DNA of 64,000 nucleotides, from the NCBI GenBank assembly GCA_022824945.1, contig JAJDYX010000003.1, positions 124,001 through 188,000 on the forward strand. The letters run 5' to 3'. Position numbers and translations under genes: made by a program. This stretch comes from Candidatus Latescibacterota bacterium. GTDB lineage: Bacteria > Latescibacterota > UBA2968. Numbering within the stretch: position 1 is the first letter of the stretch; the number at the start of each line of letters is the position of its first letter. Positions 18,239-27,088 of this stretch are shown in pieces. A model generated the notes under the pieces. It ran no database searches and had not been told where the DNA came from. It was given only the letters and a program-made list of their open reading frames with translations.

Positions 18239-18358
18239 TTATGCACCTATGCGGACGAGGGCCAGTGTGAGAAAGATAATGCCGATCACACAGATCCATG
18301 TGACGATGAATCCTATGACTGTTTCTTTGGATGGTTTTCGAATTTCAAGGCCAAACAC
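18239..18358 (-). CDS. 39-residue single-helix membrane protein
   Basis: A small GTG-started frame with a strong GGAGG site 7 bases upstream, between the glycosidase and GNAT genes (17-bp and 13-bp gaps). The product begins with a charged segment containing E-I-R-K-P-S-K-E and continues with about 20 hydrophobic residues including T-W-I-C-V-I-G-I-I-F-L, then ends R-I-G-A. The charge layout predicts a cytosolic N-terminus with one helix. I do not recognise it. A short accessory subunit of the symporter encoded two genes upstream is one possibility, inferred only from position. Confidence 0.6.
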   Translation of the reverse strand: MFGLEIRKPSKETVIGFIVTWICVIGIIFLTLALVRIGA

Positions 18359-18375
18359 GATAGCCTCCTCGGGAA

Positions 18376-19917
18376 TTAGTTGGGCGATAGTTCTAAGATG
18401 CCAAAACTGTTTTTGGGAATCAAGAGATTATTGCAGGCACCAGACCATTCGCGGATCGCGACTTCTATTTTACCCGCGCCTTCCATTTCTGCATTGCCTC
18501 CGTTTGATGCCTTGAGTCTTTCATGGGCTACGTAGCGGTATGTGAGCGCGCCTTCAAATTTTTTGCCGTCGATGGTGAGGCTCGGCGATAGGTCGTCTGC
18601 CGTGCGGTTGCTGATGAGAACAAAAAGGTGCGAGGTGCTTCCGACTGCCTGTGCTTGAATGCCCGGTATTTGTTTTCCCTCGTATTCGAGTTGTCCATTG
18701 AGGATGGGTGGATTTTGGATGGAGAGGGCGAATTTTGTGTCCGATTGCGCGAATGCTTCTCCTATTAACTGAAGGGGGTAGTAGGTCGCGCGCCGGATTG
18801 TTTTTCCAAAATCCGCTTCTGGTTCGCCCCCATATTTCCAATTGGTTCTCGACGATGGGGGTGTGATTGGGGAGAATGCGGGAAATCCTTTGCCGGGACC
18901 AGCTATTACGTGAAAATTTGCATGGGTAATGCGCGGTTGCGTGAGCATTTTTAGGAAGAAGTCGCCCGCGTACATGGCGTGCAGTTGTGTATTGGCGACC
19001 CGGTTTGCGGGGTTGGCGATATTCCACTCGGTTATCCACATTTCTTTGCTGGGGAATAACTTTTTATAGTAGTCCATGGCGTCGTCGAAATCGCAGTGGA
19101 TCCAACCAAAGAGATAGCCCCGATATTCCTCAATTTCTTTTTGCCGAGCGGTCCGATAAGCATAGACGTGAACGGTATAGGCGTCGTAAAATTGATCCGC
19201 AGCCGCCAATGCACTATCCCATTTGCGTTGATCCACGTTTTTTTCAAAGCCGTTTTTGTGGAAGGCTACCGGGCTTGCACAAACCGAGACTTTTATCGTT
19301 GGGTCAACGGCTTTCATCGCCTGTGCATGTTTTTGAGCTTGTGCGATATAGGTTTCGGCAGAGGGATATTTTTCCGCGTACCAAGGTAGGTAGTACTCAT
19401 TTCCGAGTTCCCAATACGCGATCTCATATCCCTTGTTTTTTGCGTATTGGACCCACCCGGCACTTTCTTCCTGGCTCCCCGTCCACAGGTTGACGACTAC
19501 GACGGGCGTTATTTTTAGTGCGTTGCACATTTGCATGAAGTCGTCAAATGCAAGTCTCCCATTTCTCCTTTTTCTCAGTCTGACAAAATTGCCTCTGTTT
19601 CGTCTGTTGAGTTGCTCATTGGTGGTTGAACTCATTTCACTCTGGATAAATCCAGCTATTTCCCAGTGGTAAAAATTGCCGATTGTGCCTCCGGGAAAAC
19701 GCAGTGTTTGGGGTTGCAGGTCTTTTGTGAGCGCGACGAAGTTGGAGTCGAGATAACCGTAGTCACCGCTCATCATGTTCGTGTTGAAGCCGTAGAGGCT
19801 TTTGGGGAGGGGGTGCGTCTGGTCAGTTTTTAGATGTAGTACGGGATCGGCGGCTTGAGGGGAATACCCCAGGCTCGTGTAAAATACCGCGATAAGCAAT
19901 ATGGTCCTGAGACGCAT
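18376..19917 (-). CDS. Secreted GH-A clan glycosidase, alpha-L-arabinofuranosidase (GH51)-like
   Basis: 513 residues with a signal peptide (basic start, hydrophobic core, A-A-D near residue 24). A TIM barrel carries Y-W-E-L-G-N-E (acid/base Glu174) and M-W-I-T-E-W-N (nucleophile Glu297). L-R-F-P-G-G-T-I-G-N-F-Y near residue 72 is a GH51-type strand. The last ~110 residues are the beta-sandwich expected after the barrel. Exo-acting release of arabinose or a related sugar outside the cytoplasm is likely. The stop-to-start distance to the upstream symporter gene is 9 bp, so the two are presumably co-expressed. Confidence 0.85.
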   Translation of the reverse strand: MRLRTILLIAVFYTSLGYSPQAADPVLHLKTDQTHPLPKSLYGFNTNMMSGDYGYLDSNFVALTKDLQPQTLRFPGGTIGNFYHWEIAGFIQSEMSSTTNEQLNRRNRGNFVRLRKRRNGRLAFDDFMQMCNALKITPVVVVNLWTGSQEESAGWVQYAKNKGYEIAYWELGNEYYLPWYAEKYPSAETYIAQAQKHAQAMKAVDPTIKVSVCASPVAFHKNGFEKNVDQRKWDSALAAADQFYDAYTVHVYAYRTARQKEIEEYRGYLFGWIHCDFDDAMDYYKKLFPSKEMWITEWNIANPANRVANTQLHAMYAGDFFLKMLTQPRITHANFHVIAGPGKGFPAFSPITPPSSRTNWKYGGEPEADFGKTIRRATYYPLQLIGEAFAQSDTKFALSIQNPPILNGQLEYEGKQIPGIQAQAVGSTSHLFVLISNRTADDLSPSLTIDGKKFEGALTYRYVAHERLKASNGGNAEMEGAGKIEVAIREWSGACNNLLIPKNSFGILELSPN

Positions 19918-19926
19918 GGCGATTCC

Positions 19927-21468
19927 CTACTCCATAACAACTTTTATGCCAGCTTCGCGCAATTTGTGCTCTTGTCCAACGGGTGTGTGGAGCAAGGTGT
20001 AAAAGCGGTCGAGTCGCTCTTTGTCTTGCGGTTTGGTGAGTTTGCTTACGATGATGAGTGCGGCAAAGCCACCTGCGATGTAGAGCACGTAGCGATAGGG
20101 CAATTCCCAGCCGAGGCCGCCAATGGAGATGCCCAGGCTTTCCAAATTGATGATTGTTTGACCGGAGATGGCGAATAAGAATGCCGAGACGATCAGGCCC
20201 GCCCAGGCACCGGGCGCATTGCACCTGCGCCAGAGAATTCCTCCCCAAAATGCAATCCCAAAGAATGCCACGAGCGACCAGGAGAGGCGAATAATCGCGA
20301 CGACAGAGGTGAAGTAGAGCGCGATGATGATGCCGAATATGACCAGTATGAGGGCGACGATGCGACCTGTGGTGAGGTAGTGTTTGTCGTCGGCTTCGGG
20401 TTTGAAGAGGGGTTTGTAAAAGTTTTCGACAAAGAGGGCGGCACCATCGACCATGAATGAGTCGCAGGTGGACATGACCGCGGCGATCATTGAGGCGAGC
20501 ATGATGCCGATGAGACCGATGGGCAAGAGGTCGCGCGAGGCCAGCCCAAAGGCGTGTTCGGGGTCGTCGATGTTGGGATAAAGGGCAATGCAGGCCACGC
20601 CGGTAAATGCCCAGGCTACGGTGCAGAGGCGTTTGATCATGTTGCCGTATGTGAATCCCACGCGGGCTTCGCGTTCGGTTTTGCCCGCACCGCCAATTTC
20701 CATGTGGTGGGGTTGGGCAATGATGCCGACGAGGGCGTTGATGACGACCATGACGATGAAGAAGGGCGTGATGCGGTCGTATCCGGGCGGGGGATCGCCA
20801 GGTGCTGCAAGGCTAAATTTTTCGATGGGGACTTGCTGGTGAAGGCCAGTGAAGCCGCCGACGCCGTCGATGACAAAGGGGATGAGGAGAAAAGAGAGGA
20901 CGATGATGAAGATGCCTTGAATAAAGTCGGTGATGATGGCCGCGGGTAGGCCGCCTAATAGACCGTAGGAGAGGAAGAGGACGGTCATGACACCGATGGC
21001 GATTTCGGGAGAGATCGCGCCGCCGGTCATGGCACTGGCTGTTTTGCCCGTGCCCAGGAGCATGATGCCTATTTGTATGGCAAAGTAGAGCAGGCCATAG
21101 AGGGCGTAGAAGTAACCGAGCGAGTTGCTGAATCGGTCTTCAAAGAAGTCCGCGATGGTGAGGTAGCGCAGTCTCCGCCATATTGGCGCGATGAGCCAGT
21201 AGAAGGGGGTGGCGAATAAGTAGAGCCATTGATACCATATTCCCGCCATGCCCAATTTGTAGGAGGCTCCCGCTACGGTGACGGCTTGATCGGTGTGGGT
21301 GCCAGTGCCAAAGGCGTGCATGATCATAAATGCTTTGCCAAAGCTGCGCCCACCCATAAAATAGTCGCCCGTATTTTTGATTTTGCGGGCGACCCATAAG
21401 CCGGCAACCATAATGCCGATTAAATAGATGGCGAGGGTGGCAAAGTCCAGCAGGTGTAGTCCTAACAT
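19927..21468 (-). CDS. Sodium/solute symporter (SSS family)
   Basis: 513 residues with about 13 predicted helices, matching SSS-family transporters (SGLT/PutP/PanF fold). D-Y-F-M-G-G-R-S-F-G-K is the family's N-terminal signature after helix 1; the core G-G-L-P-A-A-I-I-T-D-F-I-Q-G motif is around residue 180. With the secreted glycosidase gene immediately downstream, it probably imports the released sugar with Na+. First gene of the minus-strand unit ending at 17746. Confidence 0.9.
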   Translation of the reverse strand: MLGLHLLDFATLAIYLIGIMVAGLWVARKIKNTGDYFMGGRSFGKAFMIMHAFGTGTHTDQAVTVAGASYKLGMAGIWYQWLYLFATPFYWLIAPIWRRLRYLTIADFFEDRFSNSLGYFYALYGLLYFAIQIGIMLLGTGKTASAMTGGAISPEIAIGVMTVLFLSYGLLGGLPAAIITDFIQGIFIIVLSFLLIPFVIDGVGGFTGLHQQVPIEKFSLAAPGDPPPGYDRITPFFIVMVVINALVGIIAQPHHMEIGGAGKTEREARVGFTYGNMIKRLCTVAWAFTGVACIALYPNIDDPEHAFGLASRDLLPIGLIGIMLASMIAAVMSTCDSFMVDGAALFVENFYKPLFKPEADDKHYLTTGRIVALILVIFGIIIALYFTSVVAIIRLSWSLVAFFGIAFWGGILWRRCNAPGAWAGLIVSAFLFAISGQTIINLESLGISIGGLGWELPYRYVLYIAGGFAALIIVSKLTKPQDKERLDRFYTLLHTPVGQEHKLREAGIKVVME

Positions 21469-21547
21469 TAATCCACCTTTTGTTTAAAAAATCAAAATCG
21501 AATTGCTATAAAAAGCACAAAAAAGAAGACGCGAAGCGGAAATTTGC

Positions 21548-22156
21548 TCACTCGAATAGTTGTCGTAGCCACTTTGCGAATGTTGTGCTGAGTGTCCCAT
21601 CTATGTGCAAATCTCGTGCGCGAATGGCGGTGCCCATCGGCCTGGGGTCCCTTCGGGTCGCCAACCAGGCGTGGACCTTGGCTCGCAATATCTTTTTTTC
21701 GGTAAATTTTCGGTCCGACTCTGGAATGTCGTCAATGTAGGACTGGGACCGAGGCCATATCGGAACGTCGTCGGGAATCATTTCGGAGACAAAATTTTCG
21801 AGTTCGCCGGGCGATGTATTGTCGGGCATTAACCATAAGCCGACGCGAGGGGTGCTGGGTATAATCGTGCCGGTTGGGTCTGGACTGTCGGGCACTTCGT
21901 CGATGTGCTCCTCTCGTAGCCTGTTTGTCACAGCCTGCCAGCGGGCGTCCAAATCGTCATTCGCATCTACGATGATGCCGATGGCTTTGCGGTCGGGAGC
22001 TAAAATTTCCAGGCCAATGTCGTCGAGAAGTTTTTCTATTCCTTCTTTTTTCTGAATGCTGAATTGTGGCATTGCTTGATGTCCATGACAAAGATGCCTG
22101 ACGACATGCTCGTCGTCTGTTCCTTCAACGAGAAGGACGCGGTCATTATTATCCAT
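21548..22156 (-). CDS. DUF3226/TOPRIM-like protein, partner of the adjacent ATPase
   Basis: 202 residues. L-L-V-E-G-T-D-D-E-H-V-V at residues 8-19 gives the TOPRIM-type glutamate; I-I-V-D-A-N-D-D near residue 60 gives the D-x-D-type acidic pair. Length and motifs fit the DUF3226 family. The C-terminal half is rich in tryptophan and charged residues. The ATG is four bases after the stop of the SMC-like ATPase gene, a spacing that implies translational coupling. Similar ATPase plus TOPRIM pairs (OLD, Gabija, PARIS) are anti-phage systems; defence is inference here. Confidence 0.75.
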   Translation of the reverse strand: MDNNDRVLLVEGTDDEHVVRHLCHGHQAMPQFSIQKKEGIEKLLDDIGLEILAPDRKAIGIIVDANDDLDARWQAVTNRLREEHIDEVPDSPDPTGTIIPSTPRVGLWLMPDNTSPGELENFVSEMIPDDVPIWPRSQSYIDDIPESDRKFTEKKILRAKVHAWLATRRDPRPMGTAIRARDLHIDGTLSTTFAKWLRQLFE

Positions 22157-22160
22157 CCCC

Positions 22161-23357
22161 CTACCTCATCTCAATATCAATGCGTTGTTTTGCAGCGGCT
22201 TTGATATTGCGTTCCGAATACTCAACCGCACGAAGGCTGCCATTCTCTCGCTCAAGGCGCACGAGCGCACCATCAATCTCCTCACAATCGGTCATTGCTT
22301 GTGCGAAGCCGAGCAGACAGTCAAAGCTGTGTGTTGTCGCCAATACCTGTACGTTGTTCGCCTGTGCGGTTTCGAATACCATGCGCCAGTAATCGCGCTG
22401 TACGGAATGGTGAATGCCATTTTCCGCTTCATCGATGAGCAGGAAACCGTCGCGGCTATTGGCCAGTGCCAGAGCGACGCCCGCCAGGTGCAGTGCCCCG
22501 TCGCCAAGACTTTGCAAAGGGACTGGACGAGCTTGACCTCGGAGCCTTGCTACCACCCGCTGGACATCATATTCTGTATCTGATATTTCATCTCGGCGGA
22601 CCGCGACGCGCTCCAGGTCGTTTCCGAAGATCAGTCTCAGGGCTTGCACCGCTCGGTCCTCATCATCTGTTAGTGCGATGGCATTCCAGAATCGTACAAT
22701 TTCGTCATCGCTCAACAGGCCCGGTCCCAAAAATTGACATCCTATTGGGGACGGCCATCCAACTCCGAGCAATAGATTCTCTAAGCATAGAGCCTCTGAG
22801 TATAAGCACGCGCTAACGCTATAACGTTCTACGGTTCTGGCCCCATCCGATCCTTGGACGGGAAGTATCCAGGGAAGCATCTGTTCTGCGCCTTGAAAGA
22901 CGACTCTGAATGTTTGCGTGTAGCCTCTTGCAACATACGGAGGTAGATTTTTTTTGATTTGATAAGCCAAATCATCCTCGCTCAGCAAACTCTCCTCTAT
23001 CCTGAGTTGGTCTGTGTCGTTTTTTGGGCCAATTGCGATGCGGGCACATTTTGATACATCGCGTCCGTGAAATAGGGCAGGAAAATCGGGTACAAATCTT
23101 CTTTGATCGTGGATACTTTCAACCGTAGCAATAGAGACTTCTTGGCGGCTTGTTAGTAGTTGAGACAGAATATCCTCATGCCCCCGTGCCGCATAGACCT
23201 GGATGGCATCTAAGACGGTCGTTTTGCCGACGCTATTCTTTCCTGCGATCAGGGTTACGCGGCCCAACCGATCAATGGTCAGCGCGTCAATCCCCCGAAA
23301 TCCCTCTATCGATAGGCTCGGAAGGTGCAGGCTGTTGTCGCGTTGTTCCTGGGACAT
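22161..23357 (-). CDS. SMC/RecF-like AAA ATPase (AAA_15/AAA_21, OLD-like)
   Basis: 398 residues. Walker A G-K-N-S-V-G-K-T at about 39-46 directly follows a RecF-like start (L-S-I-E-G-F-R-G-I). The ABC-type signature is S-L-G-D-G-A-L-H, Walker B is F-L-L-I-D-E-A-E-N-G-I-H-H, and the switch histidine is in A-T-T-H-S-F-D. A central insertion of about 180 residues is variable. The ATG at 23357 has AGAGG 10 bases upstream; a longer in-frame version adds 20 residues without a site. Encoded just before the DUF3226 protein. Probably an ATP-dependent sensor or clamp. Confidence 0.85.
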   Translation of the reverse strand: MSQEQRDNSLHLPSLSIEGFRGIDALTIDRLGRVTLIAGKNSVGKTTVLDAIQVYAARGHEDILSQLLTSRQEVSIATVESIHDQRRFVPDFPALFHGRDVSKCARIAIGPKNDTDQLRIEESLLSEDDLAYQIKKNLPPYVARGYTQTFRVVFQGAEQMLPWILPVQGSDGARTVERYSVSACLYSEALCLENLLLGVGWPSPIGCQFLGPGLLSDDEIVRFWNAIALTDDEDRAVQALRLIFGNDLERVAVRRDEISDTEYDVQRVVARLRGQARPVPLQSLGDGALHLAGVALALANSRDGFLLIDEAENGIHHSVQRDYWRMVFETAQANNVQVLATTHSFDCLLGFAQAMTDCEEIDGALVRLERENGSLRAVEYSERNIKAAAKQRIDIEMR

Positions 23358-23560
23358 AGCGTTATTACCTCTTTGCGAAAGTTTTAAGATGGTGGAATAT
23401 AACGCTAACTCTCGCAATAAGTCAATGCGTCATCTACACCGCGACCACTGTCTCTATATCGCCTGCGGCGAGTGCGTTCAGGTATGCCGTGATCAAATTC
23501 CGCATGTGGATGTTTGAGAATTCCTCGAAACCTGACATCAGGGATTGCCTTATACTGGAC

Positions 23561-24820
23561 TTAAGCGCTCGCTTTTGCATCGTGTTCAGGTTGAGGCGTT
23601 GCACCATCGGCTACATCGCGTTTCCAGGCATTGATTGCATGGCACATTTGCCGAACGCGGTCGGGTTGTTGCGATGCGAGGTCGTTGCTTTCCGATATGT
23701 CCTGGGATAGGTCAAATAGATGCGGCGTGCCTTTTTCAATTACGAGCTTGTAGTTGTCGTCGCGCATGGCAAGGCCATTCCAGAACAATTGTCGAGCACC
23801 GGGTTCGCCCACGCTCAGGAGGGTGGATTTGAGGCTGATGCCGTCAAAGTGATTGTCGGGTGCAGGTGTTTCTGCGAGGTCGCACATGGTGGGAAAGAGG
23901 TCGATGCTGATGGCGAGTTGGTCGGTGACGCTGTTGGGAGCAATTGTTCCGGGCCACCATGCAATGGCGGGGACGCGGTGGCCGCCTTCCCATACTGTGC
24001 CTTTGTTCCCGCGCAAAGGGGCGTTGGATTCGGGGTTTTGAAGGGTGCCTCCGTTGTCGGAAAAGAAGAAGACGAGGGTGTTTCTCTCAAGGCCGAGTTC
24101 TCGCACTGTGCCCATGATTTCGGCCAGGCTGTCGTCCATGGCTTTCATCATCTGACAATAGGTTTCCCGGGGGTCGTCGGGATGAAAGTCCGCTTTTTCC
24201 GGGCCGCGAATGGCGGGGTCATCGGGTCCCTGCAATGGGGTGTGTACGGCTTCGTGTGCAACGTACAGGCAAAAGGGCGTGTCTTTGTGGTCTTTGATGA
24301 ATTGTACCGAATGCTGGGTGATGAGATGCGTGGTATAGCCTTCTTCTTCGATGTGTTCGAGGCCCTCCCACCAGTCGTACACTTCCATGCGGTCGTAGTG
24401 TGAGATGTAGTCGATGTTGCCGCTGACATATCCGCGAAAGCGATCAAAATCGTGGTGCAGGGGATTGAATTTTTTGTCGTACCCGAGGTGCCATTTGCCA
24501 AAGATGGCGGAGGTGTAGCCGGCTTTTTTGAGCAGTTTGGGAAAGGTGATTTCAGAGGGGTACAATCCCACATAGTGGTCGGCGCTTTGGGGATTGGCAC
24601 CGATCACTTTGGGCACGCCTGCGCGCTGTTGATAGCGTCCGGTGAGGAGTCCGGCGCGCGTGGGGCTGCAAACGGCACCGCTGGAGTGGAAGTCGGTGAA
24701 TTTAAGTCCTTCGCGGGCCATTTGTTCCATTGCGGGCGTGTCGATCCAGCCTCCGTACGCACTGGAATCGCCATAGCCCATGTCGTCGGCGAGCACGATG
24801 ATGATGTTGGGTTTGTTCAT
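23561..24820 (-). CDS. Type I sulfatase (arylsulfatase family)
   Basis: 419 residues. P-N-I-I-I-V-L-A-D-D-M-G-Y-G-D supplies the calcium-binding Asp pair. Cys51 in C-S-P-T-R is the formylglycine precursor within the C-x-P-x-R signature; G-K-W-H-L-G and F-F-F-S-D-N-G-G complete the active site. No signal peptide is visible at this start, unusual for a sulfatase and suggesting cytoplasmic action or a missed upstream start (none with a ribosome-binding site seen). Separated by 4 bp from the PhyH gene upstream. A maturase is not encoded in this window. Confidence 0.93.
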   Translation of the reverse strand: MNKPNIIIVLADDMGYGDSSAYGGWIDTPAMEQMAREGLKFTDFHSSGAVCSPTRAGLLTGRYQQRAGVPKVIGANPQSADHYVGLYPSEITFPKLLKKAGYTSAIFGKWHLGYDKKFNPLHHDFDRFRGYVSGNIDYISHYDRMEVYDWWEGLEHIEEEGYTTHLITQHSVQFIKDHKDTPFCLYVAHEAVHTPLQGPDDPAIRGPEKADFHPDDPRETYCQMMKAMDDSLAEIMGTVRELGLERNTLVFFFSDNGGTLQNPESNAPLRGNKGTVWEGGHRVPAIAWWPGTIAPNSVTDQLAISIDLFPTMCDLAETPAPDNHFDGISLKSTLLSVGEPGARQLFWNGLAMRDDNYKLVIEKGTPHLFDLSQDISESNDLASQQPDRVRQMCHAINAWKRDVADGATPQPEHDAKASA

Positions 24821-24824
24821 ACGT

Positions 24825-25625
24825 TTAATTCACTTCATTCATTCTAAAGCCGGACACAATGGTGCTGTCTTTGCGTTCCAATATGTTGTTGGGGTCAATG
24901 CGGTAGGGGTCGTCTTCTGCGCGGCCCACGGGGTGCATCTGGGTGCTGTGGTAGCCGAAGCGCACGGATTTTCGCCATTCGTCGGTGCGGTTGCAATCGG
25001 ACCAGTGAATAATCTGGTAGCTAAAGAAGATGACGTCCCCGGCTTTTGCCGGGATCAGGATGGAGTCGATTTTGTCGGGGTGGTATTCGTCTGGGGGCAG
25101 ATGAGGAGAGGTGTCTGGGCCTAAGACGTGAACGAGTGGCCCCTTTTTATGGCTACCGGGTACCACGCGCAAGCACCCGCTTTCGATTGGGGTGTCGTCC
25201 AGGTGGAGCAAGCAATCGACAAAATCGGGACCGTCGTGCGGATAAAAGGGATAGTCCTGGTGCATGGGAAAAGGCGTGCCGAGTTCTGGCGGTTTGGCAT
25301 GGAGCACGGTGTGGTGCCACTGAACGGTGTCGCGGATCAGGTCTTCCACACAGCCGACGAGTCGTTCGTTGAAGATGGCGCGTCCCCAGGTTGCGGAGTA
25401 GAATTGGGGATTGTGCATAAAGACCGCTTTGGTGTTGAGGCGTTCGTCTTCGGGCAGGTATCGATCGCGCCAAGGTCCCCGCCAGCCAATGGTTTCATTG
25501 CCCCAGTTTTCGATGATGCGCACCATTTCCGAGCCGAGTTCGGCGGTTTCTTCTGGGGTAAAGAGCGCTTCGCATTTGAGATACCCATTTTCGTGGTAGA
25601 AGTCGATTTGTTCTTGTGTCAGCAT
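24825..25625 (-). CDS. Phytanoyl-CoA dioxygenase (PhyH)-family protein
   Basis: 266 residues. The ATG at 25625 has GGAGG 6 bases upstream; a much longer in-frame extension lacks one. M-H-Q-D-Y-P-F-Y-P (HxD), G-C-L-R-V-V-P-G-S-H and I-I-H-W-S-D-C-N (distal His) are family motifs, and W-R-K-S-V-R-F gives the 2-oxoglutarate arginine. Coupled with the sulfatase gene 4 bp downstream, so the substrate may be a sulfated small molecule. A long hairpin lies 20 bp upstream of the start. Confidence 0.9.
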   Translation of the reverse strand: MLTQEQIDFYHENGYLKCEALFTPEETAELGSEMVRIIENWGNETIGWRGPWRDRYLPEDERLNTKAVFMHNPQFYSATWGRAIFNERLVGCVEDLIRDTVQWHHTVLHAKPPELGTPFPMHQDYPFYPHDGPDFVDCLLHLDDTPIESGCLRVVPGSHKKGPLVHVLGPDTSPHLPPDEYHPDKIDSILIPAKAGDVIFFSYQIIHWSDCNRTDEWRKSVRFGYHSTQMHPVGRAEDDPYRIDPNNILERKDSTIVSGFRMNEVN

Positions 25626-25645
25626 GGCGTCCTCCAAATATAATA

Positions 25646-25710
25646 ACGCAAGAGAACAAGGGATTTGCAAGGATCTCCCCCAGTCCCTACGCCTCCCCGT
25701 TCTCTTGCGT
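25646..25710. promoter_or_regulatory. Long inverted repeat in the leader of the phyH-sulfatase operon
   Basis: Perfect 12-bp arms (25646-25657 and 25699-25710) enclose 41 bases, inside which AGGGA (25659-25663) and TCCCT (25683-25687) can add an inner stem. On the plus strand the right arm is followed by a T-run. On the minus strand, the sense strand for the neighbouring genes, the hairpin ends just ahead of the GGAGG site of phyH, so it could act as a leader control element as well as a larA terminator. Confidence 0.5.
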
Positions 25711-25787
25711 GATTTTTTCTTAATTGCATCGGCCCAATATAGCATGATAGGCGCGTTAAAAAAAGTAAAATTCTGCGTTTTAGACCC

Positions 25788-27026
25788 TCATTTTTTGGGA
25801 ATTTGAATGGCCGCATTGGGAAAAACGGCAACGCGGGCATTATCGGGCAATTTTACAATGAGTTGGTTGAAGAGCGTGTCCCAATCGCGGAAGAGGACAC
25901 CGTCGGGGTTGCGTTTGTAAAATTCGTCAACCGGAAAGTTTTCAGACCACATCAGGGTCTGGTGCGGACCTTCGATTTTGGGTTCGGGGAGTTCTTGCTG
26001 GGGTTGTTCGGATTTTAGTTTGTAAAACCGCGCGTAGTCTATTTCGTCGTATAGTCCGTGGTGACATATGCCATCGGTGGCGGGATTGATGGCGACTTTG
26101 TAGGCGTTTTTGAACAGCCGTAGTGGCCAGAGTGCTTTGGCGGTTTGTACGGGGTCGTAGTCGAGCGGATAGGCGTTGGCTATGACGAGGTCTGGCTCTG
26201 TTTCGGGTGCCCGGGTTGCGTAGGTTTTGAGAGCGAATTGGGCGCCGGTGCGTTGCGCCTGGATGAAGTCGCCCACAAATACACCGGTGATCTGGCGTTT
26301 GCGGTTGAGTGTTACATTGACGACGGCATCGAGGCCCAGGACTTTTGCGACGGCTTCTGCGGCGTCTCGGTGGTCGGGCTCGTCACCCTGTCGTTCAATA
26401 TTGGCGTGTCCTCGACTTGCGTAAAAGGTGTGAAAGTAGAACATGGTGGCAAAGCCCGAGACGCCCGGTAAGATGAGTTTGGCTCCGCCGCCAAATCCCA
26501 CGTTGCCGTGGGGATATATGCCGCCAATGCAGAGCTTGAGGTCGGCATCTGCGACAATTCTGTCGATGTAAATGGGGAGGCCGCTGTCCAGGCTGCCCAG
26601 TGCGCGGAGGTCGCCGCTCATGAAGTTGTGGTTCGTGACTTGATATGCGCGGGCAATATCAGCTCCCACTTTTTTGTCGATTTCTTCCGCGTCGATTGGA
26701 CGGTGCGAGCCTCCACCTACGACAATGCGGATTTGATTTTTGGGTATGGCGTCGAGTTCTTTGAGGACATAGGGGATGAGTTCGGCAGCGGGTGTGGGAC
26801 GGCTCAGGTCATCTACGATGATTGCAACGCTGTTTTTCCCTTTGGCGAGTTCTGATATTCGCGGTGTGCCAATGGGGTTGTCAAAGGCGGTTTGGATCTG
26901 GTCTGCGGTGACTTGAGGACATTCCTCCGGACCAAAGGTTTCGACTGTCCAGCCTTTGGGAAAGGTGAGGGTGAGGGCTTCATCACCCGCCCAGGCACGG
27001 GTGTGTATTGTGGCGGTGTTGGTCAT
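25788..27026 (-). CDS. Nickel-dependent lactate racemase (LarA)-family protein
   Basis: 412 residues. Family motifs are all visible: V-D-D-L-S-R-P-T-P, G-G-G-S-H-R-P, Y-P-H-G-N-V-G-F-G-G-G-A-K-L-I-L-P-G (the lysine binds the NPN cofactor in LarA) and H-N-F. LarA homologues racemise or epimerise 2-hydroxy acids and some sugar acids with the nickel pincer nucleotide. No larB, larC or larE is encoded here, so the cofactor must come from elsewhere. The different substrate range of LarA relatives makes lactate only a default guess. Confidence 0.85.
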   Translation of the reverse strand: MTNTATIHTRAWAGDEALTLTFPKGWTVETFGPEECPQVTADQIQTAFDNPIGTPRISELAKGKNSVAIIVDDLSRPTPAAELIPYVLKELDAIPKNQIRIVVGGGSHRPIDAEEIDKKVGADIARAYQVTNHNFMSGDLRALGSLDSGLPIYIDRIVADADLKLCIGGIYPHGNVGFGGGAKLILPGVSGFATMFYFHTFYASRGHANIERQGDEPDHRDAAEAVAKVLGLDAVVNVTLNRKRQITGVFVGDFIQAQRTGAQFALKTYATRAPETEPDLVIANAYPLDYDPVQTAKALWPLRLFKNAYKVAINPATDGICHHGLYDEIDYARFYKLKSEQPQQELPEPKIEGPHQTLMWSENFPVDEFYKRNPDGVLFRDWDTLFNQLIVKLPDNARVAVFPNAAIQIPKK

Positions 27027-27088
27027 TGTTTCCTCTTTTGTTTTTGTTCGGTTGGATTGGGGTCTCGTTTGATGAAACCGTGGCTATT

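Noticed and set aside
23434..23538. 34-codon minus-strand frame between the sulfatase and ATPase genes
   Set aside because: The product contains A-Y-L-N-A-L-A-A-G-D, loosely like an NTF2/SnoaL start, but it is very short, has no good ribosome-binding site and could be chance.
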